Origin: Streptomyces sp. GS7
GTDB lineage: Bacteria; Actinomycetota; Actinomycetes; Streptomycetales; Streptomycetaceae
DNA length: 64,000 bases
Assembly (NCBI RefSeq): GCF_009834125.1
Contig: NZ_CP047146.1
Span: 1,295,501 to 1,359,500, forward strand
Direction of reading: 5' to 3'
Under the pieces are notes generated by a model that saw nothing but the letters and a program-made list of their open reading frames with translations, was not told where the DNA came from and searched no databases. Shown here piece by piece: positions 63,505 to 64,000 of the stretch. Made by a program: the position numbers and the translations under genes. Within the stretch, counting starts at the first letter, position 1, and the number at the start of each line of letters is the position of its first letter.

Positions 63505-64000
63505 CTAGGAGGTCGGCCCCTGCATGTGCGCGCTCACCCACTGCATCGTGCCCATGCCCAGGCCCTGGACGTAGGTCGCGCCGCTGTGCGTGCCGTTCGG
63601 CACGATCTGGAAGCGCGTCTTCACCGGGCCGTGGCCGTACTGCGCGATGAATTTGCGGACCTTCGGCAGGATGGTGTTCTCCTTGGAGCCGTCCTGGAAG
63701 GCGAGGTAGACGTCGGGTCCGCCGCGGGCGATCAGCCGGTGGGCCAGGACCTCGGGGTTGTTCTCGCGCTCCGCCGCGGCGTGGCCGTTCCACAGCGGGG
63801 AGTCCGGGACGATGTCCGGGCCGTTGGGGATCGCGACCTTGAAGTCGTTGGGGTTCTGGAGCACATTCTTCAGCGCCGAGAAGCCACCCGACGAGGAGCC
63901 CATGATGCACCAGGCGTCGCGGGTCTTGAGGGTGCGGAAGTTCTCCCGGACGAGCTCGGGCACGTCCTTGCTGAGCCAGGTGCCGATCTTCGGCTGGCCG
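63505..64000 (-). CDS. Esterase-family alpha/beta hydrolase (5' end cut by window)
   Basis: The frame is open from the window end to a stop at 63505, giving the C-terminal 164 residues. The nucleophile elbow GSSSGGFSAL, a DGSKENT turn, and GTHSGATY with the likely catalytic His are typical of the esterase D/antigen-85 fold (PF00756). It ends WVSAHMQGPTS. An internal GTG at 63963 is not the true start, since coding continues upstream (GTWLSKDV). Likely a secreted or cytoplasmic esterase; substrate unknown. Confidence 0.75.
   Translation of the reverse strand, partial: GQPKIGTWLSKDVPELVRENFRTLKTRDAWCIMGSSSGGFSALKNVLQNPNDFKVAIPNGPDIVPDSPLWNGHAAAERENNPEVLAHRLIARGGPDVYLAFQDGSKENTILPKVRKFIAQYGHGPVKTRFQIVPNGTHSGATYVQGLGMGTMQWVSAHMQGPTS

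Overview
The window is about 64 kb of very GC-rich DNA. Codon use, frequent GTG/TTG starts, 4-base stop/start overlaps and purine-rich Shine-Dalgarno (SD) sites are typical of a Streptomyces or close relative. Gene content agrees: YhgE/Pip exporter, S37 peptidase, Cgl0158-type inositol gene, RecD2, and a CpnT-like polymorphic toxin. I see no tRNA, rRNA, CRISPR array, insertion sequence or replication origin.

Region 1 (1-17.9 kb). A cut-off phosphatase-like gene is divergent from a ureohydrolase (speB). Then, all on the minus strand, comes a type VII-type polymorphic toxin island. In transcription order it holds a Pro/Gly-rich protein with a YrhB/Imm35-like tail, a small WXG100-like protein, a 2182-residue toxin, and three tandem SUKH-4-like immunity paralogues. 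The toxin carries two predicted catalytic domains, a papain-fold glutamine deamidase and a C-terminal zinc deaminase. The paralogues appear fused to a P-loop NTPase-like region. One keeps the P-loop but is frameshifted; the other two have lost the P-loop and share a 708-bp block that looks recently converted. A relic of the speB 3' end behind one paralogue marks the duplication. This island is the most unusual part of the window.

Region 2 (17.9-32.6 kb). A TetR/YhgE/ABC operon with an operator-like site is followed by a secreted GH65 enzyme with a discoidin-like tail, a fused double ABC exporter with asymmetric ATP sites, a secreted S37 tripeptidyl aminopeptidase and a Tat-exported GH3 beta-N-acetylhexosaminidase.

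Region 3 (32.6-38.3 kb). This is an unassigned carbohydrate-catabolic group. A TIM-barrel isomerase and a MarR-GNAT fusion face three translationally coupled genes: a Gfo/Idh/MocA oxidoreductase, a DUF993 aldolase-like protein and a second TIM-barrel isomerase. A perfect 36-bp palindrome lies in the divergent promoter region.

Region 4 (38.3-44.9 kb). Core functions: RecD2 helicase, citrate synthase, a copper chaperone under a CsoR-like operator, a DedA-like membrane protein and an acetyltransferase.

Region 5 (44.8-61.3 kb). A myo-inositol catabolic locus. One arm has a LacI regulator, an inositol-dehydrogenase-like enzyme and a TauE-type permease. The other has a sugar/inositol porter, a second dehydrogenase and an IolE-like protein on the minus strand, and iolC, a Cgl0158 aldolase-like gene, iolB, iolD and mmsA/iolA on the plus strand. 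Together these predict import of inositol, oxidation to inosose, dehydration, ring hydrolysis, isomerisation, phosphorylation, aldol cleavage and oxidative decarboxylation to acetyl-CoA. Paired candidate operators lie at both divergent promoters.

Region 6 (61.3-64 kb). A membrane protein, a permease remnant, a small secreted protein and a cut-off esterase.
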